From Terrilactibacillus laevilacticus (lineage in GTDB: Bacteria > Bacillota > Bacilli > Bacillales > Sporolactobacillaceae): a DNA stretch of 64,000 nucleotides. Positions 1-7,603 of the stretch are shown piece after piece; positions within the stretch are counted from its first letter, which is position 1, and every line of letters begins with the position of its first letter. A model generated the notes under the pieces. That model saw only the letters and a program-made list of their open reading frames with translations, was not told where the DNA came from and did not search any database. The stretch lies in NCBI RefSeq assembly GCF_006517395.1, contig NZ_VDCY01000006.1, positions 1 through 64,000 of the forward strand, read 5' to 3'. The position numbers were made by a program, and so were the translations under genes.

Positions 1-72
1 GCTTTTGGCGGTCTCAACACGAATCCAACTGGTCTAATGATCACATTGGGTTCGGGTCAAAGAATCTCATGA
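1..72 (+). CDS. C-terminal tail of a possible TnpB (partial)
   Basis: Frame 1 is open from the window edge to a TGA at 70-72, which lies inside the right-end hairpin at 66-85. In IS605-type elements tnpB commonly ends close to or inside this hairpin, so the 23 visible residues may be its tail. They carry no recognisable motif (the RuvC and zinc-finger parts would be upstream), so this is an inference from position alone. Confidence 0.3.
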   Translation, partial: AFGGLNTNPTGLMITLGSGQRIS

Positions 73-93
73 CTTTAGTCGTGAGAGGTTCAA
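1..93 (+). mobile_element. Right end of an IS200/IS605-type (TnpB) element
   Basis: Positions 66-85 form an 8-bp stem (CTCATGAC / GTCGTGAG, one G-T pair) with a TTTA loop, followed by AGGTTCAA at 86-93. A short hairpin built around ACTTTAGT and ending in GGTTCAA is the usual right end of IS200/IS605 elements and also the 3' end of the TnpB-associated omega (right-end) RNA scaffold. The body of the element lies outside the window to the left. By family rule the DNA immediately after TTCAA (from 94) is the flanking target and would form the RNA guide. Assignment rests on this end structure only. Confidence 0.6.
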
Positions 94-449
94 TGCTATT
101 TAGAAAGTCTTAAATACATAAGCAGTTCGGAAGCGAGTTTCCTTGGATGCGTGGAACCCTTATCAGCAGCTTTCTTATCGGCTATTTGGCTTCACGTAAC
201 ATTTAGCATGATTGAGTGGATTGGAACGTTATGCATATTAAGTACCATTGTCATTTTATCTTTAATAAAAGAGAAAGGTAACATAACGTAATCAACTCTA
301 TTTTTAAAGGATGAGGGTTTCACTTTTCTTTTTTTGGTTAAATTGTAATTTAGATGCTTAATATGAGCCCTTATGTTTATTGGCATGAAATGAAGTTTAT
401 TTTTTAAAAGAAGCTGAGCCCAGCATGACTTGTTTGGAGGATATAGAGA
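94..449. other. Intergenic region, no clear gene
   Basis: AT-rich spacer between the IS605-type right end and the SAM hydrolase gene. A 64-codon open frame on the minus strand (192-386) has no ribosome binding site and no family resemblance and was not accepted. A strong Shine-Dalgarno (TTGGAGGA, about 435-442) belongs to the next gene. No convincing promoter or terminator was recognised. Confidence 0.5.
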
Positions 450-1307
450 ATGGAAAATTGTTTACTACTGCAAACAGATTTCGGTTTAAGCGATGGTGCT
501 GTGAGTGCCATGTACGGTGTTTCAAACCGAGTCAGTCCGACACTTCATATTTATGATTTGACCCACGACATTCCGCCATATAATATATGGGAGGCTTCTT
601 ATCGTTTATTACAAACAGTGAATTATTGGCGAGAGGGTACTGTGTTTGTGTCTGTTGTTGATCCTGGAGTTGGTTCCGAGCGTAAAAGTGTTGCCGTTAA
701 ACTTAAAAGTGGTCAATATATCATAACACCTGACAACGGGACGCTCACCCACGTAAAAAAATATATTGGTATCGCGGAGGCTAGGCAAATTAATGAAAAT
801 AAAGACAGATTACCTAACTCTTATCAATCTCATACCTTTCATGGCCGGGATGTCTATGCATATAACGGAGCAAGACTTGCAGCTAATCAAGTGACATTTG
901 AAGAATTAGGCTCAAAAATATCCGGCTCCGAACTCATTGAATTACCAACAAAAAGAGCTAAAAGAACAGGTCTATCCATAGAAGGAACCATTGATGTTCT
1001 TGATATTCGTTTTGGCAGCTTATGGACGAATATTCATCATGAATTATTTGCTGAACTTGATGTTCCATATGGTGATCAAGTTGAAATTGCCATAAAAAAT
1101 AAAGAGAGAGAAGTCTATAAAAATACGATGAAGTTTGCCAAATCATTCGCTGATGCACGGGTAGGCGAGCCCCTCTTATATATCAATTCACTTCTAAATC
1201 TTGCTGTAGCGATAAACCAAGACTCATTTTCCAAGGTGTATAACATTGGGACTGGAATTGATTGGAGCATATCGTGTCGAAAAGCGCCAAGAATTGTTTA
1301 TGAGTGA
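450..1307 (+). CDS. SAM hydrolase / S-adenosyl-L-methionine hydroxide adenosyltransferase (DUF62)
   Basis: A 285-residue protein with the family start (LLLQTDFGLSDGAVSAMYGV, residues 5-24), a VDPGVGSER loop (about 73-81), an ITPDNGTL segment (about 93-100) and FHGRDVYA (about 129-136). These match the DUF62 family, whose characterised prokaryotic members hydrolyse S-adenosylmethionine to adenosine and methionine with an Asp-Arg-His triad; the related fluorinase and chlorinase use halide. The visible Asp, Arg and His match the hydrolase type, so halogenation is unlikely. Starts at ATG 450 behind GGAGGATATAGAGA. It stands alone, and a MITE-like repeat follows 38 bases after its stop. Confidence 0.88.
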   Translation: MENCLLLQTDFGLSDGAVSAMYGVSNRVSPTLHIYDLTHDIPPYNIWEASYRLLQTVNYWREGTVFVSVVDPGVGSERKSVAVKLKSGQYIITPDNGTLTHVKKYIGIAEARQINENKDRLPNSYQSHTFHGRDVYAYNGARLAANQVTFEELGSKISGSELIELPTKRAKRTGLSIEGTIDVLDIRFGSLWTNIHHELFAELDVPYGDQVEIAIKNKEREVYKNTMKFAKSFADARVGEPLLYINSLLNLAVAINQDSFSKVYNIGTGIDWSISCRKAPRIVYE

Positions 1308-1345
1308 TTTTGATAATATTTGTTCATGATTTTATCTATTTAAGT

Positions 1346-1628
1346 GTGTGTGTGTTCAAAAAGGTGACAAACGAAAAGAGTTACGGCTAAGTACTCTGGC
1401 ATCCTGCAAGAAACGCCAGTTACTTGCCCGTCCTGGGCGTCGGAAGGCTAAGAGCGGAGCAGTTCCCGAGGAACCGGCATTCCTCGCGTTGTGGTAGCTT
1501 CAGGCGCCCGCCACAAGACATGAGCGATTTTAGCCAGCGATCCTCTTGTATCCGCTACATGAGGACCGGAAAAACAAGCGGGCATCGAGATTCGTAGCTT
1601 ATCATTTGGTGACTTTTTGAACAACCTC
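1346..1628 (+). repeat. MITE-like element, family 1 copy A (long form)
   Basis: Begins GTGTGTGTTCAAAAAGGTGAC and ends GACTTTTTGAACAACCTC. The ends are imperfect inverted repeats sharing TGTTCAAAAAG. It is flanked by a perfect 7-bp duplication TTTAAGT at 1339-1345 and 1629-1635. The 283-bp body has no credible ORF. Six other copies lie in the window. The long copies (A, B, C) carry a block with the CTGGC / GCCAG and CCGTCCTGGGCGTCGGA motifs that short copies lack. Confidence 0.85.
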
Positions 1629-1707
1629 TTTAAGTAAAACCTCCATCATTGGAGGTTTCTTTTATTACTAAAAAGAGATTCGATTTGCAGCCCTAACTTA
1701 AACCTTT

Positions 1708-2273
1708 TCATACACATACATATTTAACTCTATTCCATGTCGCTATCCAATCTTTCTGCTTCATACGTATATTGAAAATAGCCCTCTTTTCTTCAGTTTC
1801 AATAAAAAAGCTTGTCGGTTTAACCCTCATATTGATGACATCCTCTAACCCGCATGGATATGTAAGAAGAAGACGATCATTTTGATCTAGTTTCATCCCT
1901 AGAGCCGTTGCTGTTTCAGGAAATTTCGATATGGCATCTACCGACGAAGTATATGGCGAAATACCATTGACACGATGCATTCTTGCTTCATTTTTCACAG
2001 ACCAAGGAACATGTGGAATGATATTATTTAGCTCTTTTTCTAACTCCTTTTCCATTGATTCTTCAATACATGACTCATAAAGTAAATGACATCGATATCT
2101 GGTAAAGGAGTTCTTTGACTAAAATTGTGAAGACAATCCCAAATCTTAGATCGAACAAAGCCAGCACATATCCACCAATCTGGTAAATGCAGACTTTTGG
2201 CCGCCCTTAAAATAGTCATCATCCAAACATCTTCTTCTATGATTTTTATGACATCTGCCTCACTAGATAACAT
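1708..2273 (-). pseudogene. Nucleotidyltransferase family protein (NTP_transf_6/DUF925 type), frameshifted
   Basis: Two overlapping reading frames join into one family-like protein. The N-terminal part (ATG 2273, Shine-Dalgarno GGAGTGGGG) reads LHLPDWWICAGFVRSKIWD then PLPDIDVIYF, the typical start of small DUF925/NTP_transf_6 nucleotidyltransferases. The C-terminal part continues in another frame (ESCIEESMEKE, PHVPWSVKNEARMH). The switch falls at about 2077-2082, where TTTATGAG stands for an expected TTTGATGAG, so one base appears to be missing. Either a recent inactivating deletion or a sequencing error. The intact protein would have about 188 residues. Its substrate in this family is unknown. 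Confidence 0.75.
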
Positions 2274-2347
2274 CAAAATGCCCCACTCCGATCGAATGTA
2301 TATTCCCATTATAACAAAAGAAGGATAAAGTTCATATAATATTCCAA

Positions 2348-3094
2348 CTATTTCACACATTTAATAATAAAAGTTGGAGGAACACGTCGTGCTCGATGGG
2401 ACGAATACCAATGTTCTGGATCATCCTCCCCTTCATCGACTGGGGCTTTGTATTCTTCGATTATTTTTTTAATGCAAAAGCCCACATTGATTAATTCATT
2501 TATATAGGTACTGAGCTTTCGATCATGCATAACAATGGGAACACCATGCCAAGCTTTCGTTGACCTTCCCTCTGATATATAAGATTGCCTGGCTACAAAG
2601 TGACCTTCTTCATAACTTAATCGACTATATAGAGGATGCTCCCAACTAAAAATAAAGCTACCACCTGGTTTGAGGTAGTCATAAATATTCTTTAGTGTTT
2701 TTGGTAAATCGGTCGTCCATCCTAATGCAAAAATTGAAAAAACAATATCGAAATGGCTATGAGGTATTCCAGGATCATTTTCCATTGGACTAACAAACAG
2801 ATAAGATTCTATATGTTTTTCTGTATGTAATTTTTGAGCCGTTTCAATTTGAATTGTAGACAAATCAAGTCCCCAAAGTTCATTTGCTCCTTTTTTAGCA
2901 AAATAGACAAGTGAGTGGCCACTGCCACAACCGATTTCTAATATGTTTTTATTGGAAACGTCATTAAAAAGAGTTAACTCATCTTCTGTGGGCGCAAATG
3001 GACCATAAATGGGCAGGGATGTTGCCGAAAAAAAATCCTCGTAAACCTTGTCCCATCCATCCTTATTGATTTTAAGTATTTCAGTATTTTTCAA
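2348..3094 (-). CDS. Class I SAM-dependent methyltransferase
   Basis: A 248-residue soluble protein. Motif I is ILEIGCGSGHSLVYFAKKG (about 51-69), followed by the acidic end of strand beta2 (WGLDLS, about 74-79) and FDIVFSIFALGW (about 115-126) for motif IV, all typical of a Rossmann-fold methyltransferase of the Methyltransf_11/25 type. A hydrophobic, Tyr/His-rich C-terminus ends PPTFIIKCVK. The acceptor substrate cannot be predicted. The start is taken as TTG 3094 because AAAGGAGGTATCC lies just upstream. The start overlaps the stop of a truncated VOC-like frame (TTTGA), suggesting earlier translational coupling. Confidence 0.85.
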   Translation of the reverse strand: MKNTEILKINKDGWDKVYEDFFSATSLPIYGPFAPTEDELTLFNDVSNKNILEIGCGSGHSLVYFAKKGANELWGLDLSTIQIETAQKLHTEKHIESYLFVSPMENDPGIPHSHFDIVFSIFALGWTTDLPKTLKNIYDYLKPGGSFIFSWEHPLYSRLSYEEGHFVARQSYISEGRSTKAWHGVPIVMHDRKLSTYINELINVGFCIKKIIEEYKAPVDEGEDDPEHWYSSHRARRVPPTFIIKCVK

Positions 3095-3234
3095 AAGAAT
3101 AGGATACCTCCTTTTTCTTCGTTAAAGTATGAAAATAAACTTATAAGATTACCATTTGGATCCTGCACCTCTAGCATATCATGGGAGGCATTCATGCAAG
3201 AACTAAAACCTATTGTGAATATTTCGACATATAT
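3091..3234 (-). pseudogene. Remnant C-terminus of a VOC/glyoxalase-fold protein
   Basis: In the minus strand just upstream of the methyltransferase an open frame of about 45 codons reads MNASHDMLEVQDPNGNLISL followed by FSYFNEEK and ends at TGA 3091-3093, overlapping the methyltransferase TTG start. EVQDPNGNLISLF is the usual last beta-strand of VOC (glyoxalase/bleomycin-resistance) proteins, in which the Glu is a metal ligand. No N-terminal half exists: the frame is closed by TAA just upstream and there is no ribosome binding site. I read it as a truncated gene that once preceded and was coupled to the methyltransferase. Confidence 0.4.
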
Positions 3235-3261
3235 TATTTATAGACTGATACCTCTTTTAAG

Positions 3262-3291
3262 CATTCACTTTTTAAAAATCTATGTTATACT
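3262..3291 (+). promoter_or_regulatory. Candidate promoter of the thiamin-salvage operon
   Basis: TATACT at 3286-3291 preceded by TGT gives an extended -10 (TGTTATACT). A weak -35 (TTCACT, about 3264-3269) lies about 16 bases upstream. It sits about 30 bases before the riboswitch core, the right place to start the leader. Inferred from sequence only. Confidence 0.5.
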
Positions 3292-3320
3292 AAACTCACA
3301 ATTTCATACGTTATTGATCC

Positions 3321-3405
3321 ACTAGGGGGGCTTTAAAGCTGAGATTGGTGATTCGACCAAGACCCTTTGAACCTGAACCAGATTATACTGGCGTAGGAAA
3401 GTGGC
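3321..3405 (+). ncRNA. TPP (THI-element) riboswitch
   Basis: The conserved thi-box segments appear in order: GGGGGG (3325-3330), the pyrimidine-sensing GCTGAGA (3338-3344), GACCCTTTGAACCTGA (3361-3376) and the closing CTGGCGTAGG (3389-3398). This is the thiamin-pyrophosphate aptamer that in Bacillales normally represses thiamin genes by forming a downstream terminator. A strong terminator follows at 3464-3495 and thiamin-salvage genes lie beyond, so the assignment is secure. A MITE-like insertion now separates the terminator from tenA. Confidence 0.93.
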
Positions 3406-3463
3406 ACGTTCTGCATTCAGGTACAATGAATGATCGTTTCATCACTTGTCCATGCATTCGTTC

Positions 3464-3495
3464 AACCACTTTCTGTTTAAGAAAGTGGTTTTTTT
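3464..3495 (+). terminator. Riboswitch-controlled intrinsic terminator
   Basis: A perfect 11-bp stem, AACCACTTTCT / AGAAAGTGGTT, with a 5-nt loop, followed by a run of seven T (3489-3495). It lies about 60 bases after the TPP aptamer, as expected of the expression platform. High TPP should favour this hairpin and stop transcription before tenA. Confidence 0.9.
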
Positions 3496-3543
3496 GGTTC
3501 TTGGCCTATATCTCGCTCCCCCTAAATGACATGAATTCTTATA

Positions 3544-3816
3544 GAGGTTGTTCAAAAAGTCAACAAATGATAAGCGGCGAATCCCGGCGTTGGCTCATTT
3601 TTCCGGTCCTCATGTAGTGATACAAGAGGATCTTCAACTAAAATCGCTCACGTCCTGTGAGCAACGTTGAAGCTACCACATCATGTGGAATGCCGGTCCT
3701 CAAAATAGCGCCGCCTTGATCTTCCGACGCCCAGGACGGGCTAGTACTGGCGTTCTGGCAGGATGCCAGCGTACTTAGCCAGTAACCCTTTTCATTTGTC
3801 ACCTTTTTGAACACGC
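3544..3816 (-). repeat. MITE-like element, family 1 copy B (long form, inverted)
   Basis: Inverted copy: begins GAGGTTGTTCAAAAAGTC and ends GGTGAC-type inner end then TTTTTGAACACGC. Flanks are TCTTATA (3537-3543) and ACTTATA (3817-3823), 6 of 7 identical. It is inserted in the untranslated leader between the TPP terminator and tenA. Its last bases plus flank create an in-frame upstream TTG (3807) for tenA that should not be mistaken for the true start. Confidence 0.85.
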
Positions 3817-3839
3817 ACTTATATGAAAGAAGGGAAACA

Positions 3840-4535
3840 ATGACATTTTCAGATCAACTTAAGCAAAAAGCAGCGCCCATTTTACAAGAAATCTATCAAC
3901 ATCCTTTTGTCAAAGGCATCGAGGATGGGACATTGCCTAAAGAAGCCATTAAATTTTATGTACAGCAGGATTTCTTATACCTGAACGCCTTTGTAAAAAT
4001 ATACGCTCAAGCCATCACCAAATCAACAACTCGTGAGGACATGGATTTTTTTCAAGAACAAATCCACTTTACCTTACATAGCGAAACGATAGCTCACGAG
4101 AATTTATGTCAAGTCGCTAATCTCTCATTAGATCAATTAAAAGGTGGCACGCTTGCACCAACGACATTCGTGTATCAACAACATATGCTTGAACAAGGAA
4201 GAGATGGGACAATTTTAGATGTCCTAGCCGGATTAATTCCTTGTCCATGGACCTATTGGGAAATTGGCAAACACATCATGAACCGTGTTTCTTCATTGGA
4301 AGGACATCCTTTCAAAGATTGGATTGAATTCTATGGTAAGTATGGTAGTGAGGACATGACCTTTGCAGAAGAATTGTTCCGGAGATTAGACGAAAAGGCA
4401 CAAGGAGCTACAAAAGACGAATTAAATCACGCTGAGAACGTCTTTCTAAAAAGCTGCGAACTGGAATGGCGATTCTGGGAGATGTCCTTCTATCAAGAAG
4501 ATTGGAAGTTTAATAGTCTAATGAAAATTTATTAA
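3840..4535 (+). CDS. tenA: TenA family aminopyrimidine aminohydrolase (thiaminase II)
   Basis: A 231-residue, all-helical TenA protein. It hydrolyses 4-amino-5-aminomethyl-2-methylpyrimidine (from degraded thiamin) to HMP. Seen: FYVQQDFLYL (about 39-48) in the active-site region, HSETIAHE (about 80-87) and the catalytic-Cys segment LIPCPWTYWEIG (about 130-141), with a conserved Glu near the C-terminus (LEWRFWEMSF). The start is ATG 3840 behind GAAAGAAGGGAAACA; an upstream TTG at 3807 lies in the repeat and has no ribosome site. It is bracketed by inverted family-1 repeats B and C, and the target duplication of C overlaps its stop codon. Confidence 0.93.
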   Translation: MTFSDQLKQKAAPILQEIYQHPFVKGIEDGTLPKEAIKFYVQQDFLYLNAFVKIYAQAITKSTTREDMDFFQEQIHFTLHSETIAHENLCQVANLSLDQLKGGTLAPTTFVYQQHMLEQGRDGTILDVLAGLIPCPWTYWEIGKHIMNRVSSLEGHPFKDWIEFYGKYGSEDMTFAEELFRRLDEKAQGATKDELNHAENVFLKSCELEWRFWEMSFYQEDWKFNSLMKIY

Positions 4536-4539
4536 TAGT

Positions 4540-4799
4540 CCGTGTTCAAAAAGGTGACAAATGAAAAGGGTTACTGGCTAAGTACGCTGGCACCCTGCAA
4601 GAAACGCCAGTACTAGCCCGTCCTGGGCGTCGGAGGCTCAGTACCTTAGGACCGGCATTCCTCGCGTCGTGGTAGCTTCTGGCGCCAGCGTGAGCGATTT
4701 TAGCTAGAGATCCTCTTGTATCCGCTACATGAGGACCAGAAAAACAAGCGGACGACGAGATTCGTAGCTTATCATTTGGTGACTTTTTCGAAAAACCTC
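4540..4799 (+). repeat. MITE-like element, family 1 copy C (long form)
   Basis: Begins CCGTGTTCAAAAAGGTGACA and ends GACTTTTTCGAAAAACCTC, with mismatches to the family consensus near its right end. Flanks TAATAGT (4533-4539) and TAATATG (4800-4806) agree at five positions, so this copy looks older. It separates tenA from ylmB inside the operon. The left flank includes the tenA stop codon. Confidence 0.8.
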
Positions 4800-4818
4800 T
4801 AATATGGAGTGAACCTTG

Positions 4819-6111
4819 ATGACAACAAATAAAAAAACAATTCATCACTGGGTAACTGAAAATAAGAAAAAATTATTGGATATTCTAAGTGATCTCGTTC
4901 AATTTGAGACCGTCAGCCCTCCTGCACGCAATACAGCTCGTATTCAACAGTATATCGAACAAGCCATACAAAAAGCTGGTTTTGATACAGACCATTTTGA
5001 ACTCTACCCTGGGGATATCAATCTAACTGCGATCAAAAAAGGTGAAGAGAGCACTCGTTACCAAAGTCTTTTATTAAATGGCCACGTTGATGTGGCTGAT
5101 GTAGGAGATACAAGTCTTTGGTCTGTTCCACCCTTCCAGTTAACCATCCAAGATGGAATGGCCTATGGTCGCGGTGTCTCTGATATGAAAGGATCTCTAG
5201 CTTGCGCACTTCTGGCCATATTATTTTTAAAAGAGCATGACATTCAGTTAAAAGGTGACTTAAGCATGCAATTTGCAACCGGCGAAGAAGCGGGTGAAGC
5301 AGGAACAAAAGCTTGTATTGAAAAAGGTAGCTCGGCTGATTTTGCGATCGTGATGGATACAAGTAACCTAAGAATGGAAGGGCAAGGCGGCGTTATAACC
5401 GGCTGGCTCACCATTCAAAGTGATCAAGTCTATCACGATGCCATGCGCAGGCGAATGATACATGCTGGCGGTGGTGTCAAAGGATTTAGTGCCGTTGAAA
5501 AAATGGCTAAAATGATCTCTGGATTGAGTGAATTGGAACGAGATTGGGCCATTCGAAAATCTTATCCCGGCTTTGAAGTCGGTACCAACACCATCAACCC
5601 CGCCGTCATCGAAGGCGGGCGCCACGCGGCGTTTGTTGCTGACGAGTGTCGGTTATGGTTAACCGTCCATTTCTATCCTGATGAAACCGCAGAAGGTGTT
5701 TCAAAAGAAATCGAAGACTATATTTATAAATTAGTCGATAGCGATGTTTCACTTTCAAGAGAAAATGTTTCTTTTCAATGGGGCGGTAAATCCATGATCG
5801 AAGAGCGTGGCGAAATTTTCCCTTCTCTTGAAATTCATGAAGACCACCCTGCTTTTGAAAAATTAAAGCAAGCTCATCAAGATGTTTTTACGACTCTTCC
5901 GGAAGTAGGTATGTCCACAAGCGTCACGGATGGCGGGTGGCTTGGAGAAGCAGGCATCGAGACGGTCATTTATGGACCAGGAAAAACATCCGAAGCTCAT
6001 TCCATTGATGAAAAAGTAGAAATTGAAGATTTAACAGCCTATACGGAAGTGCTCATTTCCTTTATTTTAGACTGGTGTAACAGCGAGAAGGTGAACCGAT
6101 GCTTGAATTAA
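4819..6111 (+). CDS. ylmB: N-formyl-4-amino-5-aminomethyl-2-methylpyrimidine deformylase (M20 family, YlmB-like)
   Basis: A 430-residue M20/ArgE-DapE metallohydrolase. Zinc-ligand motifs: LLNGHVDVADVGD (about 89-101, His and Asp), GRGVSDMKGSLA (about 117-128, Asp) and the catalytic TGEEAGEAGT (about 156-165, GluGlu). The last His is in SEAHSIDEKVE near residue 399. M20 enzymes act on many amides, but the position between tenA and thiZ under a TPP riboswitch points to YlmB, which deformylates the pyrimidine produced from base-degraded thiamin so that TenA can use it. Start ATG 4819 with GGAGTG. The stop overlaps thiZ by 13 bases. Function is inferred from context. Confidence 0.85.
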   Translation: MTTNKKTIHHWVTENKKKLLDILSDLVQFETVSPPARNTARIQQYIEQAIQKAGFDTDHFELYPGDINLTAIKKGEESTRYQSLLLNGHVDVADVGDTSLWSVPPFQLTIQDGMAYGRGVSDMKGSLACALLAILFLKEHDIQLKGDLSMQFATGEEAGEAGTKACIEKGSSADFAIVMDTSNLRMEGQGGVITGWLTIQSDQVYHDAMRRRMIHAGGGVKGFSAVEKMAKMISGLSELERDWAIRKSYPGFEVGTNTINPAVIEGGRHAAFVADECRLWLTVHFYPDETAEGVSKEIEDYIYKLVDSDVSLSRENVSFQWGGKSMIEERGEIFPSLEIHEDHPAFEKLKQAHQDVFTTLPEVGMSTSVTDGGWLGEAGIETVIYGPGKTSEAHSIDEKVEIEDLTAYTEVLISFILDWCNSEKVNRCLN

Positions 6112-6839
6112 AAGATGTGTCTTATACCTTCAAAGATGGTCAGAAAGTGAATCCTGTCTTACAAAACATCCATTTAACCATTCATCGTGGCGAGTTTGTC
6201 TCCTTAATTGGGAAAAGTGGGACAGGAAAAAGTACCATTTTAAAATTAATTGCTGGATTACTTCATGCTGACCAGGGAACTGTTCTCCATGATGATAAGC
6301 CAATTAAATTAGGCGACGTAGGTTACATGCCGCAACATGACTTACTTTTTTCTTGGCGCACCATATTAGATAACATTCTTTTACCGACTGAAATAAAAAA
6401 ACAAAAAAAGATAAAAAAACAAGAGGCCCTTCAGTGGCTTCAGAAAGTAGGCTTAGTTGGTTACGAAAAAGCTTATCCAAAAGAACTCTCCGGCGGAATG
6501 CGGCAGCGTGTGGCATTTTTACGCACGCTATTAACTGGAAAAAATGTATTGCTGCTTGATGAACCGTTCGGCGCCCTTGATGCCTTAACAAAAAAAGAGA
6601 TGCAGGCATGGCTTTTATCAATATGGCAAGAAACCAAACAAACGGTTATTTTTATTACACATGACCTAGAAGAAGCTCTATATCTCAGTGATCGTGTCAT
6701 GTTGCTTCACCCAAACGATGATCTGGAGGAATACACGATCCCATTCGAACGACCACGCTCTCGTGATTTACTTTACCAACAAGACTTCACGAGCATTCGA
6801 AAAAAATTGGAGGATCATTTGCGTCATGATGAAAATTAA
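6099..6839 (+). CDS. thiZ: ABC transporter ATP-binding protein for formylaminopyrimidine (ThiZ)
   Basis: A 246-residue ABC ATPase of the nitrate/taurine (SsuB/TauB) type. Walker A is GKSGTGKST (about 38-46), the Q-loop follows in GYMPQHD, the signature is LSGGMRQR (about 129-136), Walker B is LLLDEPFGALD (about 150-160) and the switch His is in ITHD. It energises uptake of the thiamin-derived pyrimidine through ThiX and ThiY. It overlaps ylmB upstream and its 3' end overlaps the thiX start, so the three genes are translationally coupled. Confidence 0.92.
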   Translation: MLELKDVSYTFKDGQKVNPVLQNIHLTIHRGEFVSLIGKSGTGKSTILKLIAGLLHADQGTVLHDDKPIKLGDVGYMPQHDLLFSWRTILDNILLPTEIKKQKKIKKQEALQWLQKVGLVGYEKAYPKELSGGMRQRVAFLRTLLTGKNVLLLDEPFGALDALTKKEMQAWLLSIWQETKQTVIFITHDLEEALYLSDRVMLLHPNDDLEEYTIPFERPRSRDLLYQQDFTSIRKKLEDHLRHDEN

Positions 6840-7590
6840 ATCCTTCATTCGTTCATACGGCTTATTTATTATTTGCGCAGTGATTTTTTTGATGGCTATG
6901 GAAGCCATCGTCAATGCCGGTTTTGTTCCATCGTATATTATCCCAGCACCAAGTCAGGTTTACAATGCCATCATTGAAAACCTCTCATCTCTAATTTTTG
7001 TGCACTTGAAAATGACCATGATGGAAGTTGGCATTGGGTTTATCCTATCCGTTGTGATTGGTGTTATTCTTGCCGTTGCCATGTTTTTTTCTAGGACGAT
7101 AGAGAAGATCATTTACCCAATCGTATTAATTTCTCAAACCATACCGACTATTGCTTTATCACCTATTTTTGTACTTTGGTTTGGTTATACCATTTGGAGC
7201 AAAGTAGCCGTAACATTCTTAATTGCCTTCTTCCCCATAGTTGTCGGGAGTTATGATGGGTTGCGTTCTGGAAACCCGGAATATATCGATTTACTACGAT
7301 CAATGGGGGCAACAAAGTGGCAAATTTTCATAAAGTATCATGTTTCAAATGCTTTACCGGTATTTTTTTCAAGTTTAAAATTAGCCATTGTCTACGCTCT
7401 TATCGGCGCCACAATCGGTGAATGGCTCGGCGCTAGTGAAGGATTAGGTTATTACAGCAGGCGCATGAGTGGACAACTTAATGCTGCCGGCGTTTTCGCA
7501 GCCATCACGATCCTATCGATGACAGGTATTATTTTATTTATTGTCATGAGTTTAATAGAAAAGCGTCTATTACGAAATAGACGATCATAA
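6826..7590 (+). CDS. thiX: ABC transporter permease for formylaminopyrimidine (ThiX)
   Basis: A 254-residue integral membrane protein with about six hydrophobic segments and the BPD_transp_1 EAA-type loop (LLRSMGATKWQIFIKYHVSN, about 161-180). It belongs to the SsuC/TauC permease class. The start is ATG 6826 (a second ATG follows at 6829), 12 bases after GGAGG, overlapping the last codons of thiZ. A longer open frame reaches back into thiZ but its N-terminus is only thiZ read in another frame. Confidence 0.92.
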   Translation: MMKIKSFIRSYGLFIICAVIFLMAMEAIVNAGFVPSYIIPAPSQVYNAIIENLSSLIFVHLKMTMMEVGIGFILSVVIGVILAVAMFFSRTIEKIIYPIVLISQTIPTIALSPIFVLWFGYTIWSKVAVTFLIAFFPIVVGSYDGLRSGNPEYIDLLRSMGATKWQIFIKYHVSNALPVFFSSLKLAIVYALIGATIGEWLGASEGLGYYSRRMSGQLNAAGVFAAITILSMTGIILFIVMSLIEKRLLRNRRS

Positions 7591-7603
7591 ATGGGGGATA
7601 TTG

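Noticed and set aside
192-386. 64-codon minus-strand frame in the first intergenic region
   Set aside because: No ribosome binding site, no family resemblance, composition like the surrounding non-coding DNA.
450-1307. Fluorinase or chlorinase
   Set aside because: Sequence fits the common SAM hydrolase group and no halogen-metabolism gene is near.
3345-3617. 90-codon frame over the TPP riboswitch and into MITE copy B
   Set aside because: It is the riboswitch, its terminator and the repeat end read as codons.
3544-4799. tenA as cargo of a composite transposon formed by copies B and C
   Set aside because: Each copy has its own 7-bp duplication-like flanks and tenA fits its native operon, so two independent insertions explain it better.
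4546-4848. 100-codon minus-strand frame
   Set aside because: Lies within MITE copy C; similar frames appear in other copies and reflect the repeat, not a gene.
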